Below are positions 17,866 to 26,853 of a stretch of 64,000 nt of DNA, piece by piece. Under the pieces are notes generated by a model, which saw nothing but the letters and a program-made list of their open reading frames with translations, ran no database searches and was not told the DNA's origin. The position numbers were made by a program, and so were the translations under genes. This DNA is from Limibacterium fermenti (GTDB lineage Bacteria > Bacteroidota > Bacteroidia > Bacteroidales > Dysgonomonadaceae): positions 1,674,001-1,738,000 of the forward strand of contig NZ_CP159486.1 of assembly GCF_041902845.1 (NCBI RefSeq), in the 5' to 3' direction. How positions within the stretch are numbered: the stretch's first letter is position 1; every line of letters begins with the position of its first letter.

Positions 17866-17965
17866 CACATATAAATTTAAACAACAAATTGAGTAAAAAT
17901 AATTTATTATTTTGAAAAAGGCATTCTCGAAAGAAGGTATTTAAGTGATTAGAATTCAAAACGGC

Positions 17966-18354
17966 ATGAAACAAAAATCAATCTTTTGTTAGCTGTTATT
18001 TTATTGATATCCTGTCAAAGGGAAGAACCTGTGTCCCCAGCATCCGAAAAGATCTACAGCTACGTCTATCACGGCTCATATTCCATATCCGATATACATT
18101 TATATGCCGGACAGAAAGGAGAAATAAAAACGGTTACAGAGGCAGAAGTGCAGAAATTTTTTTTAGCCTCTTTTGATCATCTCGGTATTCAAAAAATCGT
18201 CATCGATCTGGAAAAGGATTCGTTATACGAAGTTTCAAGTAATCTAAAACAGGCTTATAAGATAGCGGTAAAGAATGATTCTGTATTCTATCTGAACCGG
18301 GGAGAAGGAAAACAACCGCTTTTCGGAGGAGTACTAAGTGGCGACAGATCATAG
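17966..18354 (+). pseudogene. Lipoprotein gene with a frameshift in its signal peptide
   Basis: ATG 17966 reads MKQKSIFC and stops at TAG. One extra T in the TTTT run (17984-17987) would give MKQKSIF continuing as LLAVILLISCQREEP, a complete lipoprotein signal with lipobox LISC. As written, the downstream frame could start only at TTG 17986 and would lack the charged N-region. The mature part, about 110 residues, contains YSYVYHGSYSISDIHLY and no domain I recognise. Either a recent null mutation or a sequencing error in a short homopolymer. It has its own promoter at 17858 and precedes the M16 peptidase gene by 128 bases. Confidence 0.6.
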
Positions 18355-18387
18355 CGATTCTAAAAGTGCTGTTTCCTCTTTATCAAC

Positions 18388-18449
18388 GTTAACGGAACGT
18401 TATATAACCTTCCGTTAACCTACCGTATCGTATAAAAGCCTTATCTTCA
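18388..18449 (+). promoter_or_regulatory. Inverted-repeat operator and promoter of the M16 peptidase gene
   Basis: GTTAACGGAA (18388-18397) and TTCCGTTAAC (18410-18419) are perfect 10-base arms around a core containing GTTATATAAC. The -7 candidate TATCTTCA (18442-18449) is a weak match. The 20-base string TTAACRGAACGTTATATAAC recurs, inverted, upstream of the GG peptide at 25350, at a similar distance from its -7 element. Confidence 0.6.
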
Positions 18450-18482
18450 CGGCATCATTCACATAAATTATTTCAATTAGTT

Positions 18483-21299
18483 ATGAAGCATTTATTATTT
18501 TCAATTATTACGAGCGGCATGCTATTCCTTTCTCTTGGAATCCATGCGCAACAAATGCCGCCCATTCCGGTGGATACGAATGTTATAATCGGGAAACTGG
18601 ATAACGGGCTGACATATTATATCAGGGAAAATAAACTTCCCGAAAACCGGGCCGATTTTTATATTGTCCAAAAAGTGGGTTCTATCCTGGAAGAAGAAAA
18701 TCAGCGGGGGCTCGCCCATTTCCTCGAACACATGGCATTTAACGGTACGAAAAATTTTCCCGGAGGAAAAGAAGGTCAGAGTTTGATTTCTTATCTGGAA
18801 ACGATCGGCGTGAAGTTCGGAACCAACTTGAACGCTGGTACGGGAATGGATGAAACCATCTATAATATAAATGATGTGCCGACCACCACTACCGGCGCCG
18901 TGGAATCGTGCCTACTTATTTTGCACGACTGGGCCAATGCGTTGCTCTTGCTTGATGACGAAATAGAGAAGGAACGGAAGGTGATCCATGAGGAATGGCG
19001 TACTAGCCGGGATGCCGCTCAAAGGCTTATCGATTCGATTGCGCCTGCCATATTCAGAGACAGCAAATATGCACAGCGCATGCCCATCGGGTTAATGAGT
19101 GTGGTGGATCATTTTAAACCGCAAGTCTTGCGCGATTATTATCACAAATGGTATCGCCCCGATCTACAGGGAATAATAGTCGCAGGAGATATAGATGCCC
19201 GCGCCATCGAGCAGCAAATCAAAACCCTTTTTTCATCGATTCCGAAAGCGGAAAATCCCGCCGAGCGCATCTACGAGCAGATTCCCGACAACGGCGAACC
19301 AATCGTCGCCCTAGCAGTCGATAAAGAGTTACCGATGAACAATATCATGCTCGCCTACAAAAGGAATCCGGTTTCCTCCGATAAAAAAACAACTATGGAC
19401 TATTTTGTTTATCAGTATGTAACACAAATGATCGGTCAAATGCTCAACGACCGTTTGCAAGAATTGTTACAGGAAAGCAATCCACCCTTCGCTTTCGGAT
19501 TGGCTAATAACAGTTCGTATTTCGGCGTAGGAACGAAGGACGCGTTGCAGGTGATCAGTGTAGCTAATCCTAACAAGGCCGATACGGCCATTGCCGTCAT
19601 GTTGCGAGAAGTGAAAAGGGCGCGTGACTTCGGGTTTACCGAAGGCGAATATGAACGGGCTAAGGCCAATTACCTGAGCAAGCTCGAAAAGCAGTACAAC
19701 GAACGCGAAAAGCAACAAAACAACTTCTATGTCACGCAATATATCGCTCATTTTCTTAAAAACGAACCGATTCCATCATTGGAAGACCGTTATGCTTTGG
19801 CGCAACAACTGACGCCGGCTATCCCTTTGGAAGCTGTCAACCAAATCATGCAGCAATTGGTATCGGATAAAAACCGGGTGTTAGTGATTATGGGAAATGA
19901 AAAGGAAACCTATCCGTCCGAAGCGGAAATGCGCGAAATCATCCGCTCCGTCGATGGCGAGCAACTTGCGGCTTATAAGGACAATACGGTGAAAGAACCC
20001 TTGTTGGCCACTCTTCCGGCGAAAGGGGAAATCGTGAAAGAAGAAAAAGACGGGGATAGGCAAACGCTGGTCTGGACACTCTCGAACGGTGCGAGAGTTG
20101 TTGTAAAAAACACCGATTATAAGGAAGATGAAATTTTGTTGTCGGGATTCGCCCTTGGCGGGACATCTTCGTTTGACGACCGGTATCTTGCGGAGATCAA
20201 GTTGATGGACGATTTGGCCACGGTGGGCGGATTAGGCAACTTCAGCGCGACCGACCTCAAGAAAAATCTTTCCGGTAAAAATGCCGAAGTCTCTTTCAGC
20301 GTAAAGCAATACAATCAATCGATTGACGGCAAGAGCAATAGTAAAGACTTGGAGGTGCTCATGCAACTTATTTATCTCAACTTTACCTCTGTACGGAAGG
20401 ATGATAAGGCGTATCAGTCGCTTGCAGGCAGATTGAAAGGAATATTGCCCACGCTTGCCGGTAATCCGGAGTTTGTGTTTACCGATTCGTTGATGAGCGC
20501 CATGTACTTTGGCAACCCCCGTATGACGATTCCGACGGCGCAGGAAATCGATGCCTGCAATTACGATAAACTGCTTGAACTCTACAAAAGCCGTTTTGCC
20601 GATGCCTCCGGTTATACTTTTACTTTCACCGGGAATGTATCGGGCGAACAGTTGAAGCCATTGGTGGAACAATATATCGCTTCCCTGCCCGGAAGTGCGT
20701 CGGGCGAAAAACCGCAAATCAAAGAGTTGCCCACTCGTAAAGGATTTTATACCAACAGTTTTACGCGCACGCTGGAAACGCCGAAAGCCACTACGGCCAT
20801 CGTATATACCGGCGGTATGGCGTACGATGTAAAAAACACTGTGTATCTCGATGCATTGGCGCAACTTTTCCAAATGGAATTTACCGATCAGATACGCGAA
20901 GAAAAAGGCGGAACATACGGCGTGAGGGTACGTCACGAAGCGGAGAAACTGCCGGTGGAAGGATTTACGCTACAGTTCCAATTCGATACCGATCCCGGCC
21001 GACGGACGGAACTGGTGGAAACCATGAATGGTATCGTAGATGGTATCCGGCAAAACGGTCCGGCCGCTGCCCGGTTGCAAAAAGTAAAGGAATATATGGT
21101 GAAGCAACATACCGATAATAAGCGGAAGAATGAATATGCGTTGAAAAATACGTGGCAATATTACGTGTATCAGGTCGATTTGGAAAAGGATTACCTGCAA
21201 CAGGTGGAAAGCCTCAGCGAAGCATCCTTACGACAGTTTGCCGATCGATTGTTCGGACAGGGAAACCGCGTGGAGGTGTCGATGAGCAGCGACGAATAA
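18483..21299 (+). CDS. M16 family zinc metallopeptidase, two-domain
   Basis: 938 residues with a signal peptide (MKHLLFSIITSGML to about residue 22, ending HAQ). The inverted zinc motif HxxEH is HFLEH (His79, Glu82, His83); a further glutamate is in KVIHEEWRTSRD near residue 170. Two M16 modules follow each other, the second (from about residue 510) without the motif, as in pitrilysin-type enzymes. Exported, probably periplasmic; it degrades peptides held in a closed chamber. It lies upstream of, and convergent with, a two-component system, and its promoter shares an operator-like string with a GG-peptide gene, so it may process or clear those peptides. That link is inference. Confidence 0.93.
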   Translation: MKHLLFSIITSGMLFLSLGIHAQQMPPIPVDTNVIIGKLDNGLTYYIRENKLPENRADFYIVQKVGSILEEENQRGLAHFLEHMAFNGTKNFPGGKEGQSLISYLETIGVKFGTNLNAGTGMDETIYNINDVPTTTTGAVESCLLILHDWANALLLLDDEIEKERKVIHEEWRTSRDAAQRLIDSIAPAIFRDSKYAQRMPIGLMSVVDHFKPQVLRDYYHKWYRPDLQGIIVAGDIDARAIEQQIKTLFSSIPKAENPAERIYEQIPDNGEPIVALAVDKELPMNNIMLAYKRNPVSSDKKTTMDYFVYQYVTQMIGQMLNDRLQELLQESNPPFAFGLANNSSYFGVGTKDALQVISVANPNKADTAIAVMLREVKRARDFGFTEGEYERAKANYLSKLEKQYNEREKQQNNFYVTQYIAHFLKNEPIPSLEDRYALAQQLTPAIPLEAVNQIMQQLVSDKNRVLVIMGNEKETYPSEAEMREIIRSVDGEQLAAYKDNTVKEPLLATLPAKGEIVKEEKDGDRQTLVWTLSNGARVVVKNTDYKEDEILLSGFALGGTSSFDDRYLAEIKLMDDLATVGGLGNFSATDLKKNLSGKNAEVSFSVKQYNQSIDGKSNSKDLEVLMQLIYLNFTSVRKDDKAYQSLAGRLKGILPTLAGNPEFVFTDSLMSAMYFGNPRMTIPTAQEIDACNYDKLLELYKSRFADASGYTFTFTGNVSGEQLKPLVEQYIASLPGSASGEKPQIKELPTRKGFYTNSFTRTLETPKATTAIVYTGGMAYDVKNTVYLDALAQLFQMEFTDQIREEKGGTYGVRVRHEAEKLPVEGFTLQFQFDTDPGRRTELVETMNGIVDGIRQNGPAAARLQKVKEYMVKQHTDNKRKNEYALKNTWQYYVYQVDLEKDYLQQVESLSEASLRQFADRLFGQGNRVEVSMSSDE

Positions 21300-21370
21300 T
21301 TATTTTCCCCGTTTAACGGTAATGAAAAAGGCTAAGGATACGAAAAAGAGATAGAATACAATACGTTATG

Positions 21371-21417
21371 GAGCATCAGTTAATTGTAAATTTGAGCAAC
21401 TGATGCTCTATTTTTAT
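21371..21417 (+). terminator. Terminator after the M16 peptidase gene
   Basis: GAGCATCAGTT (21371-21381) and AACTGATGCTC (21398-21408) form an 11-base perfect stem, followed by TATTTTTATT. Confidence 0.85.
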
Positions 21418-21450
21418 TGTGAATTGATAATGAAAAGAACCTTATCGCAT

Positions 21451-22149
21451 TCAGTCAATCAACCTTATCCCTTTTCCACGTGTAACCACGATTTTGACCG
21501 ACGGATCGAATGAAAGGTATTTCCGTAACTTGGAAATAAACACATCGAGGCTCCGTGAATGAAAAGGATCATTTTCATCTTTCCAAAAAGAGGAGAGTAT
21601 CTCTTTACGCGGCACGATTGTGTTTTTGCGGTCGTAAAGCATTTGCAGGATATTCGCTTCCCGGTCGGTAAGTTTGATTGTTTGCATGCCTATTTCTAAC
21701 ATATTCTCGTGTACGTCGAACCGGTACTTTCCTATACGGACAACCGTCGCCGGAGAGTCTTCCTGATTTTCATTCGTACGGATATGGAGTCTTCTGAATA
21801 TAGCCTGAATATGGGCATGCAGTTCTTCGGCGATGAACGGTTTTTTGATATAATCATCTGCGCCCAACTCTAAACTTTCAACGACACTTTTCGGAGTGGT
21901 TTTACCCGATTCCATGATGACCACCACCGAAGGATTGTCGGCACGGATCTTTTTGAGTAGTTCCCCTCCGTCCATGAAAGGCATTTCGATATCGGAAACG
22001 ACGACATCCGGTTTTTCTGTACAATACAGACTCCAACCTTCCACTCCGTCTTTTGCCCGAATCACGGCATAATCACCGATCAATTCAAGCCCGCCTTGTA
22101 TAGTATACGCGCAGGCTTCATCATCTTCGACCAAAAGAATCTTTATCAT
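21451..22149 (-). CDS. OmpR-family response regulator
   Basis: 232 residues. The receiver domain has EDDE near residue 8, phospho-acceptor Asp53 (VVVSDIEMPFMDGG) and the lysine in DDYIKKPF; the C-terminal winged helix includes KLTDREANILQMLYDRKN and VVTRGKGIRLI. It follows its kinase by 20 bases on the minus strand. The operator-like inverted repeats upstream of the M16 gene and the 25350 GG peptide are candidate targets because they flank this locus on both sides, but nothing in the sequence proves it. Confidence 0.93.
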   Translation of the reverse strand: MIKILLVEDDEACAYTIQGGLELIGDYAVIRAKDGVEGWSLYCTEKPDVVVSDIEMPFMDGGELLKKIRADNPSVVVIMESGKTTPKSVVESLELGADDYIKKPFIAEELHAHIQAIFRRLHIRTNENQEDSPATVVRIGKYRFDVHENMLEIGMQTIKLTDREANILQMLYDRKNTIVPRKEILSSFWKDENDPFHSRSLDVFISKLRKYLSFDPSVKIVVTRGKGIRLID

Positions 22150-22169
22150 ATCGCATTGCTAATGAATGG

Positions 22170-23525
22170 TTACTTTTCTTTTCTGAAAGGCAAATATAAC
22201 ACAAATTCCGTTCCTTTTCCTTCCCGGCTGAATAAATTTACCGTACCCAGATGGGCTTCCATCACGCGTTTTACATAGCTAAGCCCGAGTCCGAATCCCT
22301 TGGCTTCCTTGCGTTCTACGGCTTTTCCCCGTTCGAACTTTGCAAAAATTTTCTCCTGGTCTTTTTTCGATATCCCGTACCCGTTATCCTTTATGTAAAT
22401 ATATACATCGTTGTCTATTTGCTCGCACCGGATATCGATCGTTACCGACGGTCCCGAATATTTCACGGCATTGTCGATAACGTTGCTTATGGCGTTGGTG
22501 AGTAGTGTGCGGTCGGCTTGAAAAAGGATGTCTTCGGGTATGAAGTCCGTCGTGAAGGTAACTTGTTTTTTTGCCTGCACTTGAAATTTTTCCACCAACG
22601 GCAGAATGATTTCTTTAGCGGAGAGGAGCGTAAGATTCACTTCCAAGCGTGTGTTTTCGGCACGTGCTATCGTCAATATCCGGTCGATGATCGCTTGCAG
22701 GTTGAGTATTTGCTGTTGTGCGAGATGGATGTACGTATTTCTTTTCTCCGGATGATGGCTGATACGGTCATCTTTGAGTAGAGCGTTGACTTGTGCAATG
22801 GTTTGTAGCGGCGTATTCATATCGTGAATAAGCGCATTGGAGAAATCGGTTTGCAGTTGACGCAGATGTTTTTCCTTTATCACTGAACGGAGTTGGTAAA
22901 ACATGGCATATCCCACAAAGATGACCAGCAAAAGCGAAAGGATGAGGATAAAAGTCATTTGCCGGAAAATAGTACGATAAGGCGATACCAGTAATACCTG
23001 CATCCCCTCGCTCCCGTCCATGCGGATAGGAATAATGGTTGAAGCCATGGCGCCTTTCAGTGTGCCGGTTTCGTTTTTACCGGTCGTTTCCAGTACTTCG
23101 CCGGTAATCGGGTTAAGGCGATTGATGATAAACTCGCCTTCAATATGTTGTTTGTTTATTTCGGAGTGAAAAAGAGAATCTACATCCGGCAATGAAATAT
23201 AAAATTGATTTTGAAATAAATATTCTTGAAACATAAGAGAAACGGAGGTGCCTAAAGCTGATATCGAATCAGTATCTATAATTCCGACTCCTCTTTCCAA
23301 TACATTTGTATCATCCTTTTTAGTTAAGAAGAGGTTTTTACTTGCATTTTCCCTTATCAGCATTTCAATATCTACCGATATTTTGAAAGATTCATTCACA
23401 TGGGCTAAAAGTTGTTCTCGATGTATTGAATACGCATAGTATAGCCATATACCCTGCAATATCATAATTAAGATGATTGCGGTTATTGTCAGAGTTTTTA
23501 TGTATGTATTATGGTTTCCTTTCAT
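22170..23525 (-). CDS. Two-component sensor histidine kinase
   Basis: 451 residues. Membrane segments at about 12-32 and 191-211 enclose a periplasmic sensor of roughly 155 residues with no recognised fold. His234 lies in the box LIHDMNTPLQT; the ATPase domain has NVIDNAVKYS, IKDNGYGIS and GFGLGLSYV. The gene leads the operon with the response regulator. Its promoter is at 23533-23540, and an IS110 element is inserted 30 bases upstream of that, so native upstream control may have been lost. Confidence 0.93.
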   Translation of the reverse strand: MKGNHNTYIKTLTITAIILIMILQGIWLYYAYSIHREQLLAHVNESFKISVDIEMLIRENASKNLFLTKKDDTNVLERGVGIIDTDSISALGTSVSLMFQEYLFQNQFYISLPDVDSLFHSEINKQHIEGEFIINRLNPITGEVLETTGKNETGTLKGAMASTIIPIRMDGSEGMQVLLVSPYRTIFRQMTFILILSLLLVIFVGYAMFYQLRSVIKEKHLRQLQTDFSNALIHDMNTPLQTIAQVNALLKDDRISHHPEKRNTYIHLAQQQILNLQAIIDRILTIARAENTRLEVNLTLLSAKEIILPLVEKFQVQAKKQVTFTTDFIPEDILFQADRTLLTNAISNVIDNAVKYSGPSVTIDIRCEQIDNDVYIYIKDNGYGISKKDQEKIFAKFERGKAVERKEAKGFGLGLSYVKRVMEAHLGTVNLFSREGKGTEFVLYLPFRKEK

Positions 23526-23532
23526 TCTGTTG

Positions 23533-23540
23533 CAAACTTA
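23533..23540 (-). promoter_or_regulatory. -7 promoter element of the histidine kinase gene
   Basis: TAAGTTTG on the minus strand, 8 bases from the kinase ATG. The IS110 element begins at 23571, just beyond the expected -33 region. Confidence 0.6.
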
Positions 23541-23649
23541 AATAAAAAAGTCGAGATTTTATACACGAGCAAATAAAAATCAAGGCCACAGCGTTCTATA
23601 AGTAATTAACGTGCTCTAGGCACAAAGTTTAATTTAAAAACATAACATT

Positions 23650-24795
23650 ATGAGAACAGTCTGCGGCCTTGACATCCACAAAGATAGCATATTCATGTGT
23701 ATTCTGGACGAACAGGGCAAAAAAAGTGAAAGGAAGTTTGGAGTTTCCACCCGTGAGATTAAAGGGTTGTGCAATACGCTCAAGTCCCATTACGTGAGTG
23801 AAGTTTGCATGGAGAGTACCGGCATTTACTGGAAACCGGTCTGGCATTTGCTCGAGAAGGATTTCCGGATGTACCTTGTCAATCCCCAGTTCCTCAAACA
23901 ACTTCCCGGGCGCAAGAGCGATGTGAAGGATGCCCAATGGATTGCCACGGCCCTGTTGAAAGGACTGGTGCGGAACAGTTTTGTCCCTGACTCGATGATC
24001 CAGCAACTACGCCTGTACGGTCGCCGCATTAACGAGTTAAACAAGGATATCATACGCTGTGAACAACGCGTCGACATGATCCTTCAAAGCTGTAATATCC
24101 GCATCAGCAACTATGTCTCCAACATAGACGGCAAAAGTTACCAAAAAGTCGTGGGCGCCCTGCTCGAAGGGGAACGCTCGGCAGATAAGCTGGTCAAGCT
24201 CATACACGGCAGGACCCTGAACAAGCATGGCCGCGACACGGTGCGTGATTCCCTCGAAGGTTACGTCCAACAGGCCGATATCGATTTGCTCAAACAATAC
24301 ATGGAGGCTTTAAAGATGCACCAGGCACAGAAACAGACATGCCTTATTGAAATGGTCAAGTTATGCAAAAAGCATTATGACAGGGCATTCACGCTGTTGC
24401 AAAGCATCCCGGCCATCAAGGAGCAGTCGGCCGCCATCATCATCTCCGAGATAGGAACCGACATGACCCTGTTCGCCACTGCGGCCGCCCTGGTTTCATG
24501 GGCGGGGCTCAGGCCCCGCAACGATGAAAGTGCGGGAAAGATCAAAAGCCGGAAAATCACGCACGGAAACAAATATCTGCGTAAAGCTTTAATGGAAGCG
24601 GCATGGGGAGCATCAAGGACACGGGGATCAATATTCTACAACAAGTTCTGGCGGTTGAGGCAACGGGGCAAGAAGCAGCAGAAGTGTACCGTAGCCATAG
24701 CACGCCACCTGCTGGTCATTATCTGGTCACTGCTCTCCAGGGATGAATATTTTGACAAGGAATACATGCAGAAACTCAGCACTGGAGTTGCCTGA
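23650..24795 (+). CDS. IS110 family transposase
   Basis: 381 residues. N-terminal DEDD RuvC-like domain (CGLDIHKDSIFMCILDEQG, then CMESTGIYWKPVW and LPGRKSDVKDAQWIA) and C-terminal transposase_20 domain with the serine region (AALVSWAGLRPRNDESAGKI). The family recombines DNA guided by a bridge RNA. Full length and intact, so possibly active. It shares the same layout and length with the copy at 55364 but is clearly divergent from it in sequence. Confidence 0.95.
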   Translation: MRTVCGLDIHKDSIFMCILDEQGKKSERKFGVSTREIKGLCNTLKSHYVSEVCMESTGIYWKPVWHLLEKDFRMYLVNPQFLKQLPGRKSDVKDAQWIATALLKGLVRNSFVPDSMIQQLRLYGRRINELNKDIIRCEQRVDMILQSCNIRISNYVSNIDGKSYQKVVGALLEGERSADKLVKLIHGRTLNKHGRDTVRDSLEGYVQQADIDLLKQYMEALKMHQAQKQTCLIEMVKLCKKHYDRAFTLLQSIPAIKEQSAAIIISEIGTDMTLFATAAALVSWAGLRPRNDESAGKIKSRKITHGNKYLRKALMEAAWGASRTRGSIFYNKFWRLRQRGKKQQKCTVAIARHLLVIIWSLLSRDEYFDKEYMQKLSTGVA

Positions 24796-24836
24796 ATAAC
24801 TGTCACAAAGAAATAACGGGTTCCTTGTAAAGTCCC

Positions 24837-24844
24837 TATATTTG
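24837..24844 (+). promoter_or_regulatory. Outward promoter element in the IS110 right end
   Basis: TATATTTG lies between the transposase stop and the right boundary. Copy 2 has TACCTTTG at the matching place. In a circular form with joined ends it would read into the left end and the transposase gene; in the inserted form it reads toward 25350. Confidence 0.5.
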
Positions 24845-24911
24845 TGGTGGATACATTACCCCGTTTTGCAAACTGACTCTCGCAGGGAATCACTTTTGGA
24901 CACGAGCAAGA

Positions 24912-25078
24912 GACCTAAGAGTTCGAAGAGGAAATTAATGTTTTTGATGGAAGCCCCAAAGCATTCATCCCGATTGGTATGCTCTTAATCAACAAATATA
25001 TACCTTCTCAAGACACTTCCGCATACTTTTTTATTCGATTTATAGAGGAAATATACTGTTTTTTGATGACAATATATT
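24912..25078 (+). other. Gene-free stretch, possible ORF remnant
   Basis: An open frame without a start codon runs from just after the IS110 boundary (EFEEEINVFDGSPKAFIP...) to TAA near 25080. It may be the tail of a gene cut by the insertion, but nothing on the left side continues it. The rest of 25080-25246 is AT-rich with no gene seen. Confidence 0.25.
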
Positions 25079-25246
25079 AACGTAGAAAAAAAGTAGGAAA
25101 TCTATTTCTTGTTTTCTTAATCACAAGAAAGACATCTTTTCTACAATATGAAGTTAATCGAAACGAATCTCTTTTAAGTTAATATATAATTGCAATTATT
25201 CAAACATTACGTACTAATAGACAATTTATTAGAGGATTATAACGTT

Positions 25247-25324
25247 AAGATGTTATATAAGATAAGACAGACTGTTATATAACGTTCTGTTAAGCTATTA
25301 TATGGACGCAATCCATTAATTTTG
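25247..25324 (+). promoter_or_regulatory. Operator pair and promoter of the first GG peptide
   Basis: GTTAAGATGTTATATAAG (from about 25247) and GTTATATAACGTTCTGTTAA (25274-25293) are inverted half-sites related to the M16 operator at 18388-18419. The -7 element TAATTTTG is at 25317-25324, 26 bases before ATG 25350. No CCGTGCA palindrome is present. Confidence 0.6.
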
Positions 25325-25349
25325 CCTTACATTTTAAAACAATATATTT

Positions 25350-25478
25350 ATGAAATATTTAAAAAACAAAAAGTTCGTTTTGCTTGATGAGGAAGAATTA
25401 GAAAACACCTTTGGAGGAACAAAGTATGAATTCTATTATGACGAGAATAATATTTTACGTTGCAGGATACTCAAATAA
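25350..25478 (+). CDS. GG-leader peptide, outlying type
   Basis: 42 residues. The leader MKYLKNKKFVLLDEEELENTFGG has the acidic-hydrophobic pattern and the Gly-Gly end recognised by C39 peptidases (quoted in two parts: MKYLKNKKFVLL and DEEELENTFGG). The predicted mature peptide is TKYEFYYDENNILRCRILK, 19 residues, charged, with one Cys. It differs from the array peptides in leader and in promoter type. It stands 49 bases before a lipoprotein gene and 2.3 kb before the HlyD/C39 exporter, which probably exports it. A signalling rather than membrane-active role is suggested by its polar core; this is inference. Confidence 0.7.
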   Translation: MKYLKNKKFVLLDEEELENTFGGTKYEFYYDENNILRCRILK

Positions 25479-25527
25479 ATAGAAATCTTCTCATAAAGAG
25501 AGACATTAATCAATTAAATTAAAGAAA

Positions 25528-26814
25528 ATGAATAAAAAAAGAATCAAGCGCATGAAAGAGGTGAATTATTTAATAGCCCCAGCATTTATTATGGCTTTAG
25601 TAATATTTTCGGCATGCGAAAAGAATGAAGCGGAAGAAGTTATTCAGAACAAGACCGCAGAAAAAACGGTTAATCTACCGGAAGAATCGAGATTGGCTTC
25701 GATAGCCAAGTTAATATCAGAAATAGATGTAAGCATCGATATGATCAAAGAAATTAATTCGGGAGTAACAAAATCACTAGAAAAAGGATATGATGAAGAT
25801 ATGCCGTTTACAGAAATATTAAGTCCTGTTGTTTACCCTGAAACTACAACAAGGAGCGATGTTGGTCAAAATCTTTTTGGAAAAGCTTTATTAGAAAAAT
25901 TTAATACCCTATCGGGAACTCGTAGTACCAATTTCGTTACTGATTTATTTGATCAGTTAAAAGAAGAGGGGATCAATTTGTATTGGCCTTATTCTGACAA
26001 CTGGGATGGTGAAACAATGCCTGTAATTACTTTTGACCCGGAAAATGAGCAGGATTGGAATTATGCGTATACGTTTTCTTCCTTTCAAAGCACAACAAGA
26101 AAAGCGTTGCCTCCAACTCAAATGATCGTGGATGAAGAATACGCTATCGATTCTCCGGTTTGGGTAATAAATGAAACGGAAAGAGTACAAGAAGAGTGGG
26201 ATATCATAAATCCGGATATTTCATTGGAGATTGATAAGCCAGTAGCGGGTGTCATTAATAATACCCCTTCTACCCCTTCTTCCACTAACGTTTATAGCGT
26301 TTATTTGGGAACTCTTAAGATAAGCCGACAATTTGATTCTTGGTTTAGAGGGGGATCGGAAATTATTATTCAGGCAGGAGCGCCGAAGAATTTTGAGATA
26401 AAAGATAATGGGAACTTAACTTCTTTGGCGATGAATACAAGTTACAAGAAATTTTATGTTTCACGAAAAGATATAAAAAAGGGTATCGTGCATTCTCTTA
26501 ATTATTTAATTGTGGGGGATTGGCAAGATCCCCTGAATGAAATAGGCGTAATGCTTCATGAAGAAGATCCCGGTTCGGCTATTAAGGAAATGAATGTAAA
26601 AGTATCGGCAGAATATAAAAAAGTTAAGGGAGAGTTTGAAATTAAGTTTGATATGAAAAAGGGCGATGAATTAATATCCAAACAAATATATCAAAGAGGA
26701 TTTGTTTTTTCTACGAATAATCTTCTCAGTTCTTCTCCTGATAATTGGTACAAGGATATAACAGATGGGGCCGAATGGACTTTACCTTATAAGATCGGAA
26801 AATCAACATTATAA
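25528..26814 (+). CDS. Hypothetical lipoprotein
   Basis: 428 residues. Signal peptide with a basic N-region (MNKKRIKRMKEVNYL) and lipobox FSAC, so lipid-anchored. A predicted helical stretch (about 60-95) is followed by a mostly beta region. ATG 25552 in the same frame is an alternative start. I recognise no domain. It lies between a GG-peptide gene and a small barrel protein, 9 to 39 bases from the latter, and probably forms a three-gene operon with both ending at the terminator 27542. A surface function connected with the peptide is possible. Confidence 0.8.
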   Translation: MNKKRIKRMKEVNYLIAPAFIMALVIFSACEKNEAEEVIQNKTAEKTVNLPEESRLASIAKLISEIDVSIDMIKEINSGVTKSLEKGYDEDMPFTEILSPVVYPETTTRSDVGQNLFGKALLEKFNTLSGTRSTNFVTDLFDQLKEEGINLYWPYSDNWDGETMPVITFDPENEQDWNYAYTFSSFQSTTRKALPPTQMIVDEEYAIDSPVWVINETERVQEEWDIINPDISLEIDKPVAGVINNTPSTPSSTNVYSVYLGTLKISRQFDSWFRGGSEIIIQAGAPKNFEIKDNGNLTSLAMNTSYKKFYVSRKDIKKGIVHSLNYLIVGDWQDPLNEIGVMLHEEDPGSAIKEMNVKVSAEYKKVKGEFEIKFDMKKGDELISKQIYQRGFVFSTNNLLSSSPDNWYKDITDGAEWTLPYKIGKSTL

Positions 26815-26853
26815 TTTATTTATATGTATAAACTTAAGAGTGAAAAGAACATA

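Larger units (their letters stand above)
23571..24907 (+). mobile_element. IS110-family insertion sequence, copy 1
   Basis: The left end AAATAAAAATCAAGGCCAC is shared with copy 2 (55231). ACACGAGC occurs immediately left of it (23563-23570) and again at 24900-24907, bounding about 1337 bp. The left non-coding end contains a GTGC-TCTAG-GCAC mini-hairpin (23611-23623) also found in copy 2, and the right non-coding end holds an outward TATATTTG. IS110 elements encode a bridge RNA in a non-coding end; which end carries it here is not certain. The element separates the kinase promoter from the GG-peptide region. Confidence 0.85.

Noticed and set aside
20232..20936. 234-codon minus-strand frame across the M16 peptidase gene
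   Set aside because: Antisense shadow of a well-supported gene.
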